Of a stretch of 64,000 nucleotides of DNA, positions 52,001-63,870 are shown in pieces. The notes under the pieces are model-generated. The model saw only the letters and a list, made by a program, of their open reading frames with translations. It had not been told where the DNA came from and made no database searches. The translations under genes and the position numbers were made by a program. Position 1 is the stretch's first letter; each line of letters opens with the position of its first letter. The stretch spans positions 59,481,166 through 59,545,165 of the forward strand of contig NC_086376.1 in assembly GCF_036588685.1 (NCBI RefSeq), written 5' to 3'. The stretch is from Mytilus trossulus. Taxonomy: Eukaryota; Mollusca; Bivalvia; Mytilida; Mytilidae.

Positions 52001-55000
52001 TGTATACCTGATAATATAACAGGGAAAATCATTGTAAAATTACCCATATTAAGATTATTTATCAAATGATAACAAACTTAGTCATAATTCTATTGTCCCC
52101 ATGTTGTGCCTCTAAGGAAATGTAAGATGATTTAGGTCCTGAGCTAGATAAAGTAGGACAATTTCCTATGGACACCCCCTAACAACACTTATTGTTTTAT
52201 AGTGGGGCACCTGGTGTCCTGATTAAATTATACTACACACATGTGAGAGGAAGATACTACAGATAATTGATATTTACGTGGGAAAGTGGTTTTTTTTGAC
52301 GATGTACATACAATGAATTGTTTAAACTATGATCCTTTCTATTTGTCACCATTTTCTATGTTATACAGGAGACATACTCCGTACATGGGACAGCCAGACT
52401 ATAGGATCCATGAGCTGAACAAAAGGCTACAACAACGAAGTGAGGTAAGATGGATTTACTTCTAGTAACTTGATCCCTTTCAGTAAAATATTAAGGAGAA
52501 GGGTCTCATAAAGAGATCCTTTGTTTGAATTGCTTAATAAGTGATTATGATTTTCTTAAATTCAAACCAAATGTGGGATTCTGGTTTTTTTTAGGCATTG
52601 CATTGCAATTATGATCATATTGGTCTGCCACCCTTCCTGTGCTTTCTGTGAAGATACGATTTAAGCGTGACTTGTATATATGATGAACCCAATTTTGTCT
52701 AGGTAGCAAACCATAATCGCACACACATCATCATCTAAGTAAGATTTCTTCTCCCTTTTTGTTTGTCCTTTTATTTTTTTTAATTTGGGTTGGTTTTTTT
52801 TTTTATTATTTGTTTGGTTTTTTTTGTTTTGTTTTTTCTGTTTTCAAAATAATTTATTCATTTATATATTTTTTATTTTTATTTATTTTTTCTGTATTAT
52901 TATTGTTTTCTTTTTCTTCAATCTTCAATTTTCCGTCTTTTGATCCATATTTATATATATATTTACTAAATTAGATATACCATTCTTTACATGCATGCTC
53001 ATACATATATTTTTGTATTATATTGTTATAAATGTTAAATGGAGAAGACTTCATAAGTCTGTTTGACTTATGTCTTATCCAATTTGTACTTTAACAAATA
53101 AAATATGTTTAAACTAAAACCCAATTTTGTGTTTGTTGAATAATAAAAATTCTCTCATGAAAAATTTTAAAGAAACAATTGAGACCCAGCAGATGCCTGC
53201 AATATTATTTACTGAGGTCTTTCAGTTATATACACAAAGGATGACCAATTTTAAAATGGACTATTTGCTCCCAGAAAAGGTCATGTTTGTAATAATTGAC
53301 TATTTACTGCACTTTATTATAAGGTCCTATCAAATATGTAGATACGTTATACTGTAAATAACATCTTGTCAAGTGCTGTAGCTGATTTTTTGCTAGTAAA
53401 TAAAGGCAACAGTATACGTAGTATACTGCTGTTCAAAAGTCATAAATGGATTCAGAGTAAAATAAATCTGGGGTACAAACTAAAACCGGTGGAAACACAT
53501 CTACAGTAAGAGGAAAACAAAGGAAAAACACAAACACTGAAGTGCTTCAAAAACAAAGGCCAACATACATATAGAAAGGAGCTATTTAATTAAGTAAACC
53601 AATGTCCTGTCAACTGATGTAGTGCCTCTAGTAGACTCTTTACTGAAAAACGAGGACCTGTTATTTATAAAAAGGACTATTTACTGCTAATGAGGTCCTG
53701 TTAGTTTTATTTGACTTATAACCACAAAATGAGATGCTGACAATTATACATGTAGTTAGATTGAGATTGGAAATGAGGAATTTGTCAAAGAGACAACAAC
53801 CGGGTTACCCGACCATAAAGCAGACAACAGGCGAAGGCCACCAATAGGTCTTCAATGCAGTGAGAAACCCCCGCACTAGTTTATATAGTGGATTTTTGCT
53901 CGGAGATAAGGTCCTGATAGTTGTTGTGAACTACTTACTGATGTGTATATATATGGTTCCATGACTTGATGTCATTAAGGACTATTGATAGCTTTGAAGG
54001 GACTATTTCTTGTTTTGCTTTCTGTACTTTTGACTAAATTTAGTACAGTTGTAGTAGGAATTTGATTTTGATAACAGATTTTGAACTATCATTTGTATTA
54101 ATAAGCCCTTTTTCAAAATTTTAGATATAGTATTTGCATTCAATGTTCAACATGCTATACATAAGTGTATTGTGTATTTGCGTTTAGAGAAATGAACTTA
54201 ACATATTTTTAAATAAAATAAAGTTATGTGAAGTATGATGAAAGGTTACCAGATAACAACAGGAAACCAGGCCATGTTTCCTGTTATGTTACATTATAAT
54301 TATTACCTTCTCTGCTTGTTTCAGCACATTATATGATTTATTATGACAAGCAACAAAAATTTGTCATCGTTTTTTAATTGGCTTTTAAATTTATGTGCTT
54401 AAATGCTTTTAAACAATTTCCTTTTTTAAGGTAAATTGGTAACTAGTTTGTGAAACTAGTTAATTAGGGTGCTGTTACTAGGACAGGTTAACAATGCTTA
54501 TATGGGTTTTTTTTCATAGCAATTATTCTTAGAACCAGATTTGGCTAATAAAGGTTTATGTTTGAGCCTGTTTTTTTATGCCCCATTTAAGGGCATTATG
54601 TTTTCTGTCCTGTGCGTCCGTTAGTCCGTTCTTCCATCTGTCCCGCTTCAGGTTAAAGTTTTTGGTGGAGATAGTTTTTGATGAAGTTGAAGTTCAATCA
54701 CATGTTCCCTATGATATGATCTTTCTAATTTTAATGCCAAATTACAGATTTTCACGGTCCACTGAACATAGAAACAGATTCTTGTTTCTTCAGAAAGCTA
54801 TGTTTTACTGATATAAATGTTATTTCTATGAATGAAATAGTTTCACTGAAAATCAACAACGTTTGAGTTATCTAGCCTTCCATTTCATGCGTAATTAAGT
54901 GACTGAAATGTTTACGTGTTTCATTTATTTATTTCAAAAAGATGATATTTTAAACCATGCAAGAGTGAGTCAGTAATATTAAACATCTCACCTTGCCTAA

Positions 55001-58000
55001 ATTACTGCATAATTTAAATCAAACCAGACTGGACATAAAAAAGGAATTAATGAAGGATCTTTGTAATATTTTTTTTGAGGAAAAAAACAATTCGATCTGG
55101 CTTTATGCAATTGATTTCTGATTTGAGTTAAAGGAATTGTGTATACTTTAATGAGATGGATCATAGTTCATACCAAAACATTTCAAAGACAAGTGTCCAT
55201 ATACCACATGCTTTGCTCTAAATTGACTCAAAACACATCCACAAAAAACAAAAAAAATCTTAAATAAAAAAAGTTACAGATCTAACCATCTTAATAATTT
55301 GATTTAACTTTAAAGGAATATGTCTTTGCCAAAGAAAATAAATTATGAATTTGCTTGCAATGCACATGAAACATATTTCAACAGTTGTCAGTGATTTTCC
55401 TGCCTTTTTTAAATGGAGACAATTGTGCAAAAGGAAATGGTATGTCAGTAATAACTTGCATCAGGTATAATCATGCTTTGAGAGCATAAAATCAGAATGA
55501 CCTGAACAGAACAGCCAAATATATCTACGGCTAATATTGACCAAGGGAGTTACATATTTCATTTAATGAGAATTATGACTAAAATGTATCATTTAAATCA
55601 GACTAGAACATTTGCAAAATCACAGACTATCAGGTTAAGGTGGTACCTAACACTAAAGGGAGATAACTCTGTAAAATCATCTAAAGGTTTTAATTACATT
55701 GCTTTGTGAAGGGAATTTAAAGCTTCTCAATGATCAAAATTAGTTTGTGTCAAACTGCTATATAACCAGTGTAATTTTTCTGATAAAATGATTGGTTCAA
55801 ATTTTTTTTTTATTTTTACATTTTTGTCAAAGGTTCAAAGTAAATACTTTGTCAAAATTTTATAAAAATTAAACAAGCCAAATTAATTTTAGTGAAGGTG
55901 TTGGGTACATCCTTAATGGTACCCTTGAAGACTTATTATAAATGTCCAACAGTAAGGGTACTGATGGATATTTTTTAAGCATAGTTTAGGTTTTCTTTAA
56001 GCATAAATATCCTGCCTTAAATGAGATAGATTAAAGATGGCCGGCCATATGTATGGGTTTGTAGTGTTTTAAGAGTTAGTGTCGAGCATTAACTTATTTC
56101 CCCCATCATATAATCGATATAGTGATACTTGTTTGAAATAAGGGTTGATGGGAAGTGTGGAGGTGCTGTCTCATTGACTTATTCGTCACATCTCACTTTA
56201 TTGATCTAGAGATTTAATTGTCCGAGTTTGGCCTCTATGTTAAAATGATGTGTTGTTTGGTAGCTGCCTCATATACATACATTTTGTACATACTTTTTGT
56301 TCATATCTGAGGTATAATTTACAGGATGTAAATCCCAATCTCCTTTGAAGATAATCTCTGGCAACTTTGAAGCTTAGTAATACAGTATTATGTAATACAC
56401 CTGAGTATCTACAATTGTTTTATCCACTATAGGGATATTATATACATATATATTCACTATCTATATAACAACAAAGAAGTTGTTTTGTTTTAAGGTGTTG
56501 TGTACAATTAATTATATAAGACAAGATGCTGAAGGAAATACATTAAATTTGATCAAGGTAACTTGATACCATATACAGTGTATTATTTACTGAGGCTCTG
56601 TAGGGGCACTGTAAAAGTTGAGACCAAAGTTTACACTATTTGACTTGAGATTATAAAAAATGCTTATTTAGAGAATCCTAGGTTTTCTTCAAATTTATAA
56701 AATGTCATACATTTAATATGAAAATTCATAATCTGTAGTATAGGATGGTAGATTTTATTTGACATTCTTTCTTTTTATTTATGGAAATGTCTACCAATTA
56801 TTACCTTCATTGACCTTGCTATTTCAAATTCTCATAATTTATTGTTAAAGAATTTGAAAGGATCTATGCTTTTCTACCTAAAGTATGCAACATTTTGATT
56901 GATTAAATTTTGCTGCCTTCATAAGTAACTTTAAGTTACAAAGATAAATTTGACTAAAAAATAGTTAGAACTACTAAATGCTAATTGAATATGTATAACT
57001 AGTTATTTCCTGTTAACTTATATTTTTCCTACACATCAGATATAAAACAAAACTTGACCCAGTTGTTTGTCATTAAGTTTACTTTATATGTGTCTATCCT
57101 ATTGTTATGCATATCATACCATATGTACAACACCCTTCTATTTCTGACCCATGTATCAAGTGCTAAAAAGAAAGAAAATTTATAAATAGAAACAACCTTA
57201 ATGTGTTCTGAGATTGTGTGTTTTACAAAATTATTTTCATTAACTTCGTTCAAAGACCTTCATTCTGCAATTGGACCATTGAGGACTGGGGACATCAATT
57301 ATGTGACACATTTTCCTGTAAAATTATCATGTTTATTTTTTGGCCTAAAGTGATTTCATTTAAATGGATTTTAAGCAAGACACTCTGTCGCTACCTTCAT
57401 GAACTTATCATTTAAATTTCTATTTCAATCCTGTAGCAGCTGTTAAATTATATTTTGCATTAAACATGTACGAGAAAACTAGTGTCCTAATTATAAGTAA
57501 TGTACAAAAAAAAATGAAAAACAATTATTATGGTAACACAGCAACAAACAACTGTGAACAACCACTAAATAAAAGACAAAAGACAGGTATCAACATACAG
57601 AATGTGGCATGGTTTAACATAATTAGCAGGATCCCAACCCTCCCCTAACCAGGGCCAGTGTGTAACAGTTCAACATAAAAAAAAAAAATTAAAAAAATCA
57701 GTTGAAAAAGACTTAATCATCAGATGGATACAAATTTAAATAGAAATACATCTAACAAAAACACTGAGTGGCCGTGGCTGGGTACTTGTACATCCTAACA
57801 ACAAAAAGACACTATGTATTGATATGTATGGTGATAAACATTTTTATGTCACTGGTGATTTGATTGTCATGATGGCATGCCACTGAAATAATTAGTTTTG
57901 ATTATAATTTTCTTATATTTTTCAGGAGAGTGATATCTTATGGTGGGAATCGTTTGCCACAGAATTCTTTGAAGATGACGCCAGCATGACTCTGTCATTT

Positions 58001-61000
58001 TATTTAGAAGATGGACCTAAACGTTACAGTTAGTATGATCTCTGTTTGGGTTGTATAAATATGTAAACATAAAAAAGAATATTAGACCTGTCCTATGATA
58101 ATTGAAAAAAACACTAATGCATACATGCATGTCTTAGGTTAAAGTTTATTAGGACTAGAATTGTGTGTGGTTACATTGATATGCAACTTTGTTTAGTATT
58201 AAGTAAACTGTTTCAAAATTGTATATATATACATGTATATGTTGAAATAGGGGGTCGACCAAGAACTTAAGGTTCACTGAATATGGAAATAGGACAGTTC
58301 TTGCAGGAATGGTGTTCAGCTGTAGAAGTGTACCCAATGAATTTTCTGAACTCCATACAGATTTTAGTCTTTGGTTATATCAGTGATTCTGATGAACATT
58401 ATATCTGATCAGCCTCGGTTTTTATGCCTCACCTATGATAGTAGAGGGGCATTATGTTTTCTGGTCTGTGCGTCCGTTCGTCCGTCCGTCTGTCTGTCCG
58501 TCCGTTCGTCCATCTGTCCCGCTTCAGGTTAAAGTTTTTGGTCAAGGTAGTTTTTGATGAAGTTGAAGTCCAATCAACTTGAAACTTAGTACACATGTTC
58601 CTTATGATATGATCTTTCTAATTTTTAAACCAAATTAAACTTTTGACCCCAATTTCACGGTCCACTGAACATAGAAAATGAAAGTGTATGTTTCAGGTTA
58701 AAGTTTTTGGTCAAGGTAGTTTTTGATGAAGTTGAAGTCCAATCAACTTGAAACTTAGTACACATGTTCCTTATGATATTATCTTTCTAATTTTAATGCC
58801 TTATTATATTTTTTATCCAATTTCATGGTCCATTGAACATGGAAGATGATAGTGCGAATTGGGCATTCGTGTACTTTGGACACATTCTTGTTGTCTGATC
58901 ATTTATTTGGCTAGACAAAGGTGTTGCTTTTATGGTGGAGACCATCAAATTTTCTGTTTAAGTCAGTTGGATAGGATATACTTGAAGTTGTGAAAGGTCA
59001 ATGATATTTTCTTTAAAGTTGCATTACTATCAGTACTTCTCAGTTTGATGACTGTTTCGGGGTTCTGCTCTCAGCTGGTCACGGTTTAATGACTTTCAAT
59101 TAAATACCAATTCTCATTGTTAGGCTTTCTACTGCTGAGTAAATGAAAACTCTGTCTCTAACATGTACAGCAAGTGTTCTTTACCTTCTTAAGAATTTTT
59201 CCATAGTACTCGGATGCCCCACTCGCACTATCATTTTCAAGTTATTTATACATAAGTTATGTTTAAATAACTGGAGCATGACTCATAGGAAAGCGTAATT
59301 ATCTGGATATAAAAAAAGAAGATTTGGTTTGATTGCCAATGAGAAAACTCTCTACAAGCGACCAAAATGACACAGAAAGTAACAACTATAGGTTACCGAA
59401 CGGCTTCAAACAATTAGCAAAGCCCATACACATAGTCAGCTATTAAAGGCCCGGATATGTCAATGTAAAACAATGGAGTCAGTTTAACAAAGAAAACTTA
59501 CGATCAAGATTCATAGTAAATCATGAACAATTCAGTATACTCACAGTTAGTCAATGTAGCAAGTATTTTGTGTAATTGACCCCTGGTATATCTAGATTAT
59601 ATTTGATTAAGGCTATGTATAATAATTGTGATATTTCTATTACAGCTATTGGAAGAACATTGATACCTCGGTATTTCAGAAGTATATTTGAGGGAGGAGT
59701 TACAGATCTCTACTACATATTGAAGCATACTAAAGAATCATTTCATAATACATCAATCACCTTAGACTGTGACCATGCTACCATGGTAACACATCATGGC
59801 AAACCTATGTTTACTAAGGTAAGTGACCTTCTCAGGTCAAGGCCATTGTCGCTTAAAAACATCCATCACCCTCTTGAGTTTTCTCATACACAAAATTAAA
59901 CATAATAACACATCAGCTTTTAATGAATATTGATTTAGTTCTTCATTTTAATCATACAAACATTCTTATAAAATTATTAGAAAAAATCATGTCAGCAGTT
60001 CTGCAGTCTTCTATGCTGAGAATGCTCTCCCTTTTGTTGCCGATTCTTAACTTAATGTTCATTACAACATTAGGGAATGTAGTTTAATAATTTTCTATTA
60101 AAGGATTAAATTGATAAACAAATATGGCCCATTGTTGCTCATCTGAAAGAGTAAAATAAAGAAAAGCCCTGCATAAGTAAAATGATTTCCAGGTCAATCA
60201 TCCAAATGCAAGCTATCTATTTAAAAAAAAAAAAATTAATCAGACAATATGAGAAAATATTATACTATTTTGAGTCTATAGTTTAAGATATTTAAATATT
60301 ATATACATTTACTAGGATGTTGATATATATTCTTTATGTTCTGTAGGTTGTAACAGAAGGCAGATTGATATTAGAATTTACATTTGACGATTTGATGAGA
60401 ATTAGATCATGGCATTTTCAAGTTCGCCAACACAGAGAGCTTATCCCACGGAGTGTTATAGCAATGCAGGTAATGAAAGCACATTCTATCTCCTGTCATA
60501 ATAATATACTTAATAAGAACTGAACACCAAGATCTCATCCCAAGTAATGCCATGGCAATGTTTTGTATTAGAATATATTTCAAATGTCAGCAATATACTG
60601 TTATTTCAGAAATTATTGCGTGCATTTATTATTGCGATTTTGTCATTTTAGACTATAATGTGATTTTATTTTTTGCGATATTCAGAAGAATCCTGTTTGA
60701 TTCATATAAAAAATTTCAAAATGCGAGTTTTAATTATTGCGATAATAACCCTGTAGCATTTTTCGCAATGATAAAAACATCACAATAATTTCTGAATTTA
60801 CAGTAGATAAATATTGCTACCCAGCATAGTGTCATAACTATGTAGGTGTTATTAAACTGTGTGACACTGTTATCCATGTTGGTGTGCATACCCGTAGCCA
60901 GAAATATACAAAGATATATGATAAGAAATTAAAAGGGCACTCAAAAATCATATGGTTATCACTAATTTGAGTCTTTTTATGTAATTTATTTTCTTTCCAG

Positions 61001-61078
61001 GATCCTTCAATGGTTGAACAGTTATCAAAAAATATAACACGACAGGGACTAACTAACTACACACTCAACTTCTTACGG
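46069..61078 (+). CDS. LDB2: LIM-domain-binding protein (LDB1/LDB2, Chip), 5' part, continues beyond the window
   Basis: Exons: 46018-46124 (coding at least from ATG 46069), 52369-52444, 57926-58028, 59646-59818, 60347-60469, 61001-61078; the last ends at an open donor (gtaagt). All introns are GT/AG and phase is kept. LDB proteins are nuclear co-factors that dimerise and bridge LIM-homeodomain, LMO and GATA-type factors (family knowledge). Seen: 'RHTPYMGQPDYRIHELNKRL', 'FATEFFEDDASMTLSFYLED', 'IGRTLIPRYFRSIFEGG', 'DLYYILKH', 'HGKPMFTK', 'LEFTFDDLMRI' and 'LSKNITRQGLTNYTLNFLR', which cover most of the N-terminal dimerisation region. The wording is closer to vertebrate LDB2 than LDB1, but invertebrates usually have one gene. 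The correct frame of exon 46018 is the one giving MPSGQPMQHPMDRPDHGM, fixed by phase into exon 52369. The first exon frame is also open upstream of ATG 46069, so a longer N-terminus is possible. The C-terminal LIM-interaction domain is missing from the window. Confidence 0.92.
46479..46618. mobile_element. 140-bp palindromic element in LDB intron 1
   Basis: The ends AATAATCCATG...GCCATAGATTT (46479-46509) and AAATCTATGGC...CATGGATTATT (46588-46618) are inverted copies with a few mismatches. Nested inside, 'CATGACCTGG' and 'CCAGGCCATG' also pair in part. Foldback or MITE-like. Confidence 0.6.
47279..48456. repeat. Perfect 33-bp inverted pair, 1.1 kb apart, in LDB intron 1
   Basis: 47279-47311 (AGGCCAGACTTTTTTTATTA...) and 48424-48456 are exact reverse complements. 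Between them lie the GA-rich tract, a 72-aa open frame (48009-48227, Ser/Thr-rich, unrecognised), a hairpin at 48354-48393 (17-bp arms, 6-nt loop) and two direct copies of GTCGGCGGA (48342, 48413). It could be one element with long inverted ends or two oppositely inserted copies of one repeat. Confidence 0.65.
47617..47880 (+). repeat. Polypurine (GA-rich) tract
   Basis: Two runs, 47617-47736 and 47812-47875, are almost pure purine on the plus strand, built from 'gagaaaggag' variants, separated by a short AT-rich piece. The reverse strand gives an artefactual Leu/Ser/Pro-rich 91-aa frame. Long polypurine runs can form triplex DNA. Confidence 0.8.
48576..48895 (+). repeat. Interspersed repeat family E, single-unit copy
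   Basis: 'atgcctcatttaaatgggc', 'cctgtccctcttcaggttag', 'gatgaagttgaagtccaatc', 'catgttccatatgatatgg' and 'ccactgaacatagaaaatga'. It has one internal unit rather than two and a shorter Y-rich tract. Confidence 0.7.
49775..49830 (-). repeat. Family C terminal fragment
   Basis: 'gggaagatgtgatgtgagtg' and 'caatgagacaactctccatc' are the inverse of the family C 3' end. Confidence 0.5.
49965..50255 (+). repeat. Family C/F composite fragment
   Basis: 'catgcctgtccaaaatcag' and 'gttagtcttgtacatgtgtg' resemble the family C 5' part; 50140-50240 ('gcattgaagactcgttggtgg', 'gttgttgtctctttgacgc') is the inverse of family F at 53755-53885. Confidence 0.4.
51816..51845 (+). repeat. (GTATT)6 microsatellite
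   Basis: Six uninterrupted GTATT pentamers in LDB intron 1, likely length-variable. Confidence 0.95.
53400..53575 (-). repeat. Interspersed repeat (family G)
   Basis: 'aaggcaacagtatacgtag', 'taccgctg'-like text, 'ggggtacaaactaaaaccgg', 'acatctacagtaagagg' and 'aaaacaaaggccaacatac'. The head 'aaggcaacagtagtgtaccgc' recurs at 19742-19775. Confidence 0.45.
53755..53885 (-). repeat. Interspersed repeat family F
   Basis: 'gattggaaatgaggaatttg', 'caaagagacaacaaccggg', 'agcagacaacaggcgaaggc', 'ggtcttcaatgcagtgag' and 'aacccccgcactagtttat'. Confidence 0.6.
54570..54785 (+). repeat. Interspersed repeat family E, truncated
   Basis: 'ttatgccccatttaagggc', 'gtgcgtccgttagtccg', 'cccgcttcaggttaaagttt', 'gatgaagttgaagttcaatc' and 'ggtccactgaacatag'. 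Internal deletions remove the 'aacttgaaacttag' block. Confidence 0.65.
55635..55916. mobile_element. 282-bp TTAA-flanked inverted-repeat element in LDB intron 2
   Basis: The left end TTAAGGTGGTACCTAACAC and the inverted right end TTAAGGATGTACCCAACAC match at 16 of 19 positions, and both coincide with TTAA. Non-coding AT-rich interior. It is probably of the same class as 36709-37279 (first six bases shared), but a different family. Confidence 0.75.
57555..57680 (-). repeat. Interspersed repeat family C, left part
   Basis: 'caacatacagaatgtggc', 'gtttaacataattagcagg', 'atcccaaccctcccctaacc' and 'gtaacagttcaacataa' are the inverse of 35845-35940. Confidence 0.6.
58431..58895 (+). repeat. Interspersed repeat family E, two-unit copy
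   Basis: Closely matches 9498-10004 throughout, including the second internal unit and the ending 'tggacacattcttgttg'. The plus-strand Y-rich tetranucleotide tract lies at 58470-58518. It sits in LDB intron 3. Confidence 0.8.
59315..59485 (-). repeat. Interspersed repeat family C, 3' part
   Basis: 'aagaagatttggtttgattg', 'ccaatgagaaaactctctac', 'gaccaaaatgacacagaaag', 'ggttaccgaacggcttcaa', 'gcaaagcccatacacatag' and 'tcagctattaaaggcccgg'. Confidence 0.65.
60596..60805. mobile_element. 210-bp TACTG/CAGTA-bounded inverted-repeat element in LDB intron 5
   Basis: The left end TACTGTTATTTCAGAAATTA and the inverted right end TACTGTAAATTCAGAAATTA differ at two positions in 20. The interior has repeated 'attattgcgat' motifs and their inverses. 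The overlapping 78-aa frame is an artefact of the element. Confidence 0.8.
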
Positions 61079-61303
61079 GTAAGTAACATTAAAGTTTGAA
61101 TGTCTTTATATGAAGTGAATGAATTTGTCTGTATCAGAATATTGACTTTTATATCGCACTTTTGAAAACACAAACATAAATTTCCAATGCCACAAATCAG
61201 AAGTGACTGTTGTATCACATCATAAGGTCAAATGTTGTTAAATCTCAGGTCAAGGGTCACAAAAATCAAAATGTGGAAGATCTATTAACAACTGGATAAT
61301 TAT

Positions 61304-61877
61304 CAGTGTTCCAGCTAGGCCGTTTTCAGAGGGTGTGGTGCCCGCCCTTTCCCAAGTGCCGCCCTGTGCCCTTTTTACAGTTTCCAGAGATTGATTGTAT
61401 ATTAATTTGTTCGTATTGATATGATACGCTAATTACTAAATTTTACCTGGGGAAAAGTTTATGACTTTGTTTATGACCCCAAGCTAATCAACGGTTACAA
61501 CTGGTGTCATAATCTGTTGTTATAGGTAAACCGTTTATTGGATGGGTCATTAATTCATTTAAATAGAATCGGCCAGTCGGCAATTATCTTGGAAGAAATG
61601 TGCATACAACAACATGAACAACTTGGGCACAACTTGCAATGTTTACCATAGTTTTATGGAGGAAACGTAATGACAGAAAGTTGAAAACCATAGTAAACTC
61701 GTTGAAGACATTGTTTTACTTGTTTTCCGTGAAATAAACAGAAAATTCAGAAGTATTTGTCATTGACTGCCCTCATTTTTGATACGAAAATAACAAAATC
61801 GGCCGCCATATTGTGATCCTATTTACATTATCAGGGCTCACACTACTTCAGAATTATAGGGAGAAGTGACTTCTCTT
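61304..61877. other. Unclassified repeat-like block in the last visible LDB intron
   Basis: 'cagctaggccgttttcagag', 'gtgcccgccctttcccaag' and 'gccctgtgccctttttacag' stand out as GC-rich text; 61780-61870 includes 'atcggccgccatattgtgat'. No second copy is seen here. It looks like an insertion interrupted by, or joined to, the element that follows. Confidence 0.3.
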
Positions 61878-63464
61878 TTTATACGACCGCAAATTTTGAA
61901 AAAATTTTCGTCGTATATTGCTATCACGTTGGCGTTGTCGTCGTCGTCCGAATACTTTTAGTTTTCGCACTCTAACTTTAGTAAAAGTGAATAGAAATCT
62001 TTGAAATTTTAACACAAGGTTTATGACCACAAAAGGAAGGTTGGTATTGATTTTGGGAGTTTCGGTCCCAACAGTTTAGGAATTAGGGGCCAAAAAGGGA
62101 CCCAAATAAGCATTTTTTTGGTTTTCGCACCATAGCGTTAGTATAAGTAAATAGAAATCTATGAAATTTAAACACAAGGTTTATGACTATAAAAGGAAGG
62201 TTGGTATTGATTTTGGGAGTTTTGGTCCCAACAGTTAAGGAAAAAGGGGCCCAAAGGGTCCAAAATTAAACTTTGTTTGATTTCATCAAAATTGAATAAT
62301 TGGGGTTCTTTAATATGCCGAATCTAACTGTGTATGTAGATTCTTAATTTTTAGTCCCATTTTCAAATTGGTCTACATTAAGGTCCAAAGGGTCCAAAAT
62401 AAAACTTAGTTTGATTTTAACAAAAATTGAAACCTTGGGGTTCTTTGAAATGCTGAATCTAAAAATGTACTTAGATTTTTCATTATTGGCCCAGTTTTCA
62501 AGTTGGCCCAAATCGAGGTCCAAAATTAAACATTGTTTGATTTCATCAAAAATTGAAAAATTGGGGTTCTTTGATATGCCAAATCTAACTGTGTATGTAG
62601 ATTCTTAATTTTTGGTCCAGTTTTAAAATTGGTCTAAATTAAAGTGCAAAGGGTCCAAAATTAAACTAAGTTTGATTTTAACAAAAATTAAATTCTTGGG
62701 CCTCTTTGATATGCTGAATAGATTTTTGATTATGGGCCCAGTTTTCAAGTTGGTCCAAATCAGGATCTAAAATTATTATATTAAGTATTGTGCAATTGCA
62801 AGTCTTATCAATTGCACAGTATTGTGCAATGGCAAGAAATATCTAATTTCACAATATTGTGAAATGGCAATTTTTTTTTTAATTAAGAGTTATCTTTCTT
62901 TGTCCAGTATAGTAAGCAAGAAATATCTGCAAGAATTTTTTTTAATTGGAGTTATCTTTCTTTGTCCAGAATCAACTTAAATCTTTGTTATATACAATAT
63001 ACAATGTATATTCACTTTTTACTACCAACTGATAAATTTAAATAATCTTTACCATTCAGTGATTACAAGCAGTTTTTTTTACATCTTAATATTTTATGAT
63101 GTATTTAAATGAGTAGTAATTGTTGCAAACTCCATTAGAATATTTTAATTGAAATTAGTTTTGGAATAAGGGAAAGGGGGATGTGATTAAAAAATTGGGT
63201 TCAATTTTTCTCATTTGAAATTTCATAAATAAAAAGAAAATTTCTTCAAACATTTTTTTGAGAGGATTAATATTCAACAGCATAGTGAATTGCTCTAAGA
63301 GAAAACAAAAATTTTAAGTTCATTTGAATATATTCATTCTGTGTCAGAAACCTATGCTGTGTCAACTATTTAATCACAATCCAAATTTAGAGCGGAATCC
63401 AGCTTGAATGTTGTGTCCATACTTGCCCCAACCGTTCAGGGTTCAACCTCTGCGGTCGTATAAA
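61878..63464. mobile_element. 1.6-kb element with 14-bp perfect terminal inverted repeats and internal tandem units
   Basis: 61878-61891 TTTATACGACCGCA and 63451-63464 TGCGGTCGTATAAA are exact inverses. Inside, a roughly 150-bp unit ('ggttttcgcacc', 'aacacaaggtttatgac', 'aaaaggaaggttggtattg', 'ttttgggagttt') occurs twice (about 61955-62250). A second unit of about 125 bp ('ggggttctttgatatgcc', 'gtgtatgtagattcttaatt', 'ggtccaaagggtccaaaat') occurs about four times (62275-62780). There is no transposase frame, so it is non-autonomous. A TA just outside each ACGACC/GGTCGT end would fit a Tc1/mariner-type target site (inference). Confidence 0.7.
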
Positions 63465-63749
63465 GCTACCTCCTGCGGAGCATCTGGTTGACATCTGTAG
63501 TAGAAAAAAGAAAGGAAATTGGCATTGATTTTTCAGAATTAACCTTTGAGAGAAAAAAAGCTGAAAAACACTGCTCGTTCACTCATAAAATAAAAAATAA
63601 AGATATGCGATTCGAATTTTATTACAAGTATGTATTTTTCAATAAAAAAAAATACCATTTAAGTTGCATAGTGTTGGCTTGGATATCAATTTGTTTTCAA
63701 CGTAAAGTGGGTTCAACATGATAAGATTACAAATAAAATATACCTAATC

Positions 63750-63870
63750 AGTGATCTGGAAGGTTTTTTTCACTATGGGCCCAGGGCCCCTCAAAAATAA
63801 ATTCAATGGGCCATTTAAAAAAATAATGGGCCATGTTGTCAAATGAGTGGGCCATTTGAATTGACTTCTG
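63750..63870. repeat. GGGCCAT-rich short repeat cluster
   Basis: 'atgggcc' or 'gggccat' occurs about five times within 100 bp ('actatgggcccagggcccc', 'caatgggccatttaaa', 'aatgggccatgttgtc', 'gagtgggccatttgaa'). Probably part of an interspersed repeat cut by later changes. Confidence 0.4.

Noticed and set aside
52759..52974. 71-aa Phe/Leu-rich frame resembling a membrane protein
   Set aside because: It is a T-rich low-complexity intronic tract, and the composition explains the frame.
60552..60788. 78-aa frame
   Set aside because: It lies almost entirely within the inverted-repeat element at 60596-60805.
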